Assembly: GCA_037176885.1 (NCBI GenBank)
Contig: JAWWNJ010000262.1
Span: 62,001 to 126,000 of the forward strand
Length of the DNA stretch: 64,000 nucleotides
DNA from: Favolaschia claudopus
Taxonomy: Eukaryota; Basidiomycota; Agaricomycetes; Agaricales; Mycenaceae
Direction of reading: 5' to 3'
The translations under genes were made by a program, and so were the position numbers. This document shows positions 61,145 to 64,000 of this stretch, in pieces (position 1 is the stretch's first letter; each line of letters opens with the position of its first letter). The notes below the pieces were generated by a model. The model searched no databases, was not told the DNA's origin, and worked only from the letters and a program-made list of their open reading frames with translations.

Positions 61145-62370
61145 ATGGACCATATCGGCTGGGATAACATGATGTTCGGTGATATCGAATATCCTTCAAC
61201 TCAGTACGACCATCTCCCCACTCCTCCAGTAAATATTCCTTTCTTGCGTCGTTTCCGCCTCTTTAACCGTCCCATAGCATTCTCATGACGGCTCCCCTCT
61301 TAATGACGCTCCAGACGAAGATGATACCATTGTATCCATCTCTACGACCTTCTTTGCTAATGCCCAACACCGACAACAACCACCGGACATAGTTCTTCTG
61401 TCAACAGACTCGGTCTACTTTCACGTCCACTCAGACCTCCTCTTGAACGCGTCCGATAACCGGTTTCGCGGCATTCTCCCGATGCCTATGCCTGAGCAGG
61501 GAGAAGAACCGCCAGTATTTGAAGTTCCGGAGTCGTCCCCCGTGTTGAATGTAATATTGCACGCCATTTACGACATGTCATGCGCCCATTATTCACCCCC
61601 GTTTGAAATTCTCGTCAAAGCAGTCGACTCGATGCCGATGTATGGTCTCAACATAAAAGCAACGGTGTGTTGCAACGGTTCACTGGGTGGAGCCGGCGAA
61701 GCTCATATCTTTGCTTTCTAGATCCAGCAATCGACGCCTCTCTTTACACTCCTTTTGTCGCACGCGCCGCTCTTTCCACTGCAGCTCTACGCCCTTGCTG
61801 CCCACTACGATATCTTCGACCTCGCTGCCCCCACCTCCTCACATCTACTCGCTTTCCCGCTTTCGCGGTTAACGGACGACGTGGTGGAGAGAATGGGAGC
61901 TGTTTACCTGAAACGGCAAGTATTGGTTCTTCCCTATTATGTTCTAGCATTGGCTCATTCAACTCAGGCTATTCTTCTTGCACTTCGGCCGCGCTGAAGC
62001 TTTGAAACGCGTCCTCGGTCCTCCCCCACATCCGCATCCCCCAACCCCGACTTGTGACTTTCCCTCACAAAAAGGCCTCAGTCGGGCATGGGCACTTGCT
62101 ACCGCATACCTTGCGTGGGACGTGCGACCAGGTATGCATCGCCGTCGTTGGAGCATCTTTCCAAGCTAAATTTGGCCCTTAGACATGTCCACCCACACGC
62201 TCGAGTCGGCTTTACGGCCGCTTGCAGAACATCTTTCTTGTGATCTTTGCAAAAACGCCCTCAATGACCGAGTCAAAAATCTTGTCGTACAATGGTCAAT
62301 TGTCAAGGTATGATCTTTTCGCCTTTGATTTCTATATGCCCGCTAACACCTCATGTAGCGAACAATATAA
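61145..62370 (+). CDS. BTB/POZ-domain protein of the basidiomycete family
   Basis: Probable adaptor of unknown partner. The BTB-like part reads PPDIVLLSTDSVYFHVHSDL LLNASDNRFRGILP, then SSPVLNVILHAIYDMSCAHY SPPFEILVKAVDSMPMYGLN; later exons give LQLYALAAHYDIFDLAAPTS SHLLAFPLSRLTDDVVERMG AVYLKRLFFLHFGRAEALKR, and PTCDFPSQKGLSRAWALATA YLAWDVRPDMSTHTLESALR. The protein ends HLSCDLCKNALNDRVKNLVV QWSIVKRTI after a last intron at 62308-62357. Large numbers of such genes occur in Agaricomycetes. A first exon of about 80 nt (MDHIGWDNMMFGDIEYPSTQ) precedes an intron near 61229-61277. Confidence 0.85.
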
Positions 62371-62787
62371 CACTCGCACCTCCGACCGCATCACTCGCCG
62401 CCGCATTTTCGCCTTTCACCAAAACACCCTCATACACTCACAGGTGTCGCGACTCTTTCGCTTTCGAAACGCTATCCTTATTGACTTGCATCTCCACATT
62501 GTATTATCACCCCCTTGCATTGACTGAACGAACACACGCATTCTCCATCACTCTTGCATTCACAGCTTACGAACACGCATACAATACTGTTGTACCAATA
62601 CTATACCGCCCAGAACCGTCGCCGCAAAAATACACGCACGCGCGACCTGTAGCATTTAGCACAAATACCTGTCTTGACAAATACACGATCCAGTCACCCC
62701 TATGCATTCAATGGATCTTTTGGGAAATAGAAATAGGTGGAATACAACGATTAAGGAATAAGCCTACAAGAGTCCTCAGGTCAGTTA
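62371..62787. other. Convergent intergenic region
   Basis: Between the BTB and MOB1 stop codons. An open frame at 62292-62825 on the + strand overlaps the BTB 3' end; it is rich in His, Thr and Tyr and shows no family resemblance, so it is taken as chance. Nothing else seen. Confidence 0.5.
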
Positions 62788-63874
62788 TCATCGTGCTTTG
62801 TCCTCCAACAGTATGGCATCATTAAGTTCGTCTAGAGGAGCTAATTCCTTCTTGTCTACCAAGTCGAACTGCGAATAGGTCAGTGTACGCAACCGGGAGG
62901 GGACAAGGTACAACACACCTCGTTGATGAACAAGAAAAAGTGCCTATAGCTGGTGTTGAGGTGCGCTAGAACGAAACGATAATTAGAAAAGGGACGCGTC
63001 AAAGAGAACACGTCGACCTTCGATCCCGAGAGCGCATATGTGATCAAAGTGGTTGCTGTATATGTGGGCGTATACGCGGAACAAACGTCGCACGATCGTG
63101 CGTACAGTCTCTCTGAAATTCTTGGGAAACGGTACGCCTACGGTTCAATGAGACAAATGATTTGGAAGAGATACCATTGACTGAACGCACCAATTTTATT
63201 TGGGAATACCGCCTCGTCGTCCAAGAGCCCCTGAGCCCAGTTCATGAGCGCGTCAACATAGTCCGGTGCAGCCAATTTCGTCGGCCGCTTGTACTTCACG
63301 CCGTCCTCCCATAGATACTCGTATCTGCAATGCTGGTCAGTCCGAAAGACAACGCGCAATGACAGAGAAAACAACCGTGGGCCTGCAGACATCATCGGGC
63401 ACTGGGCAAACTGATCAGCAACCATCGGAGACAGTGCGGTAACCAATTAGATGCCTCGTCTCTCGTGCAGAACTCTGTGATAGTGCCGTAGAGCATGTTG
63501 AGGTGGTTGAAGAAATCGACGGCTGCGATGGTGGAATCAGTCATGATACACTCCCTATGTTTCGAGGCTTGGGCTGGTGCTGCTAACCGTGTACCGCGAG
63601 CCATTCGTTCTGGTCTTCTCCTTCGGGGAGTTGGACGGCGAGTCTTAGGTTTCCTGAGCCCTAGACGCGGATGCTCGACTCCCTATGCGAGATAGGTGAT
63701 AGAATCGAGCTCACCAAAGTAGCTTCGGCATACTTCCTGAGCTGGTACTGCTTGGTGCCCTCTGGAACGTCTTTGCGTGGCTTGAATGTGCGAGTCTTTC
63801 CTCTGCAAGACCTTTCAGTCGAGGATTCCTGAGTTGAAGCTGGTATACACGCACAGACCGAAGAAGGAGGACAT
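62788..63874 (-). CDS. MOB1: MOB1 kinase activator
   Basis: Binds and activates NDR/LATS-type kinases in mitotic exit and septation. Exon 1 is 16 nt of coding: MSSFFG; the 58-nt intron must use the acceptor before GAAAGACTCGC to give FFGKTRTFKPRKDVPEGTKQ. Then YQLRKYAEATL, GSGNLRLAVQLPEGEDQNEW LAVH, VDFFNHLNMLYGTITEFCT, CPMMSAGPRYEYLWEDGVKY KRPTKLAAPDYVDALMNWAQ, LLDDEAVFPNKIG, and the last exons with YRHFFLFINEFDLVDKKELA and PLDELNDAILLEDKAR. The Cys and His residues of the MOB zinc site are in the EFCT and later segments. About 215 residues, full family length. Confidence 0.95.
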
Positions 63875-64000
63875 GGTAATTGAGCAACCCCAAAATGGAT
63901 GTTGTTGTTTGATTGCCGGCTTTGCGGAGTATGTTCAATTTTTACTTGCTTTTGGTCTTGTTCAACGAGTAACTCTAGTCTTGCTGCATTCCGATGAAAT

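Noticed and set aside
62292..62825. 177-codon + strand frame between the BTB and MOB1 genes.
   Set aside because: Overlaps the last BTB exon in another frame and the MOB1 3' end on the other strand; composition is that of non-coding sequence.

Overview
This 64 kb window is nuclear DNA of a filamentous basidiomycete, most likely an Agaricomycete. The reasons are the dense short introns (mostly 45-60 nt), genes packed on alternating strands, and families typical of that group: a basidiomycete BTB/POZ protein, a His-rich small protein, a SLIP-GC-like dynamin GTPase and a Dicer. I see no bacterial operon, CRISPR array, rRNA or tRNA. Gene models were built by eye, by matching reading frames to family consensus and then looking for introns that join them; outer ends are usually firmer than inner exon edges.

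Layout, left to right: aldehyde dehydrogenase (-, runs off the left edge); cytochrome oxidase small subunit COX8/VIIc (+); a Dicer without a DExD/H domain (-); a conserved fungal protein of unknown function (+); a small membrane protein (-); Faf1-like pre-rRNA processing protein (+); a disordered hypothetical protein (-); a ZNRD2-like zinc-ribbon protein (-); an EDEM/Htm1 mannosidase (+); adenine phosphoribosyltransferase (-); ribosomal protein eS1 (-); Atg10 (+); acetyl-CoA acetyltransferase (+); an allantoate-permease-type transporter with GATA sites upstream (+); a short hypothetical (+); a Dnf-type P4-ATPase flippase (-); a disordered protein (+); a nuclear dynamin-like GTPase (+); a DUF1640 mitochondrial protein (+); PYM (-); GPN3 (+); a His-rich protein (+); a poorly resolved gene (-); PET191 (-); IBA57 (+); PPT2 (-); ELP2 (+); a degenerate DEAD-box protein (-); a 2.9 kb gene-poor stretch with an interstitial telomeric repeat; an HMG-box factor (+); a DUF302 protein (-); Dbp8 (+); a BTB protein (+); and MOB1 (-).

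The genes are not one pathway. Most are housekeeping: ribosome biogenesis and translation (eS1, Faf1, Dbp8, PYM, ELP2), mitochondrial function (COX8, PET191, IBA57, PPT2, thiolase, DUF1640), ER and membrane traffic (EDEM, flippase), autophagy (Atg10), cell cycle (MOB1) and RNA silencing (Dicer). Many lie head to head with 47-190 bp between start codons, which implies shared promoters.

The observations most worth following are: a Dicer with both RNase III domains intact but no N-terminal ATPase domain and a decayed helicase C domain; a long fusion protein whose DEAD-box core has lost its nucleotide-binding motifs; several microexons of 10-19 nt; three candidate GC-AG introns that rescue reading frames; a nuclear GTPase with SUMO-type sites and an extreme basic-acidic tract; and a perfect (TAACCC) array inside a chromosome region.
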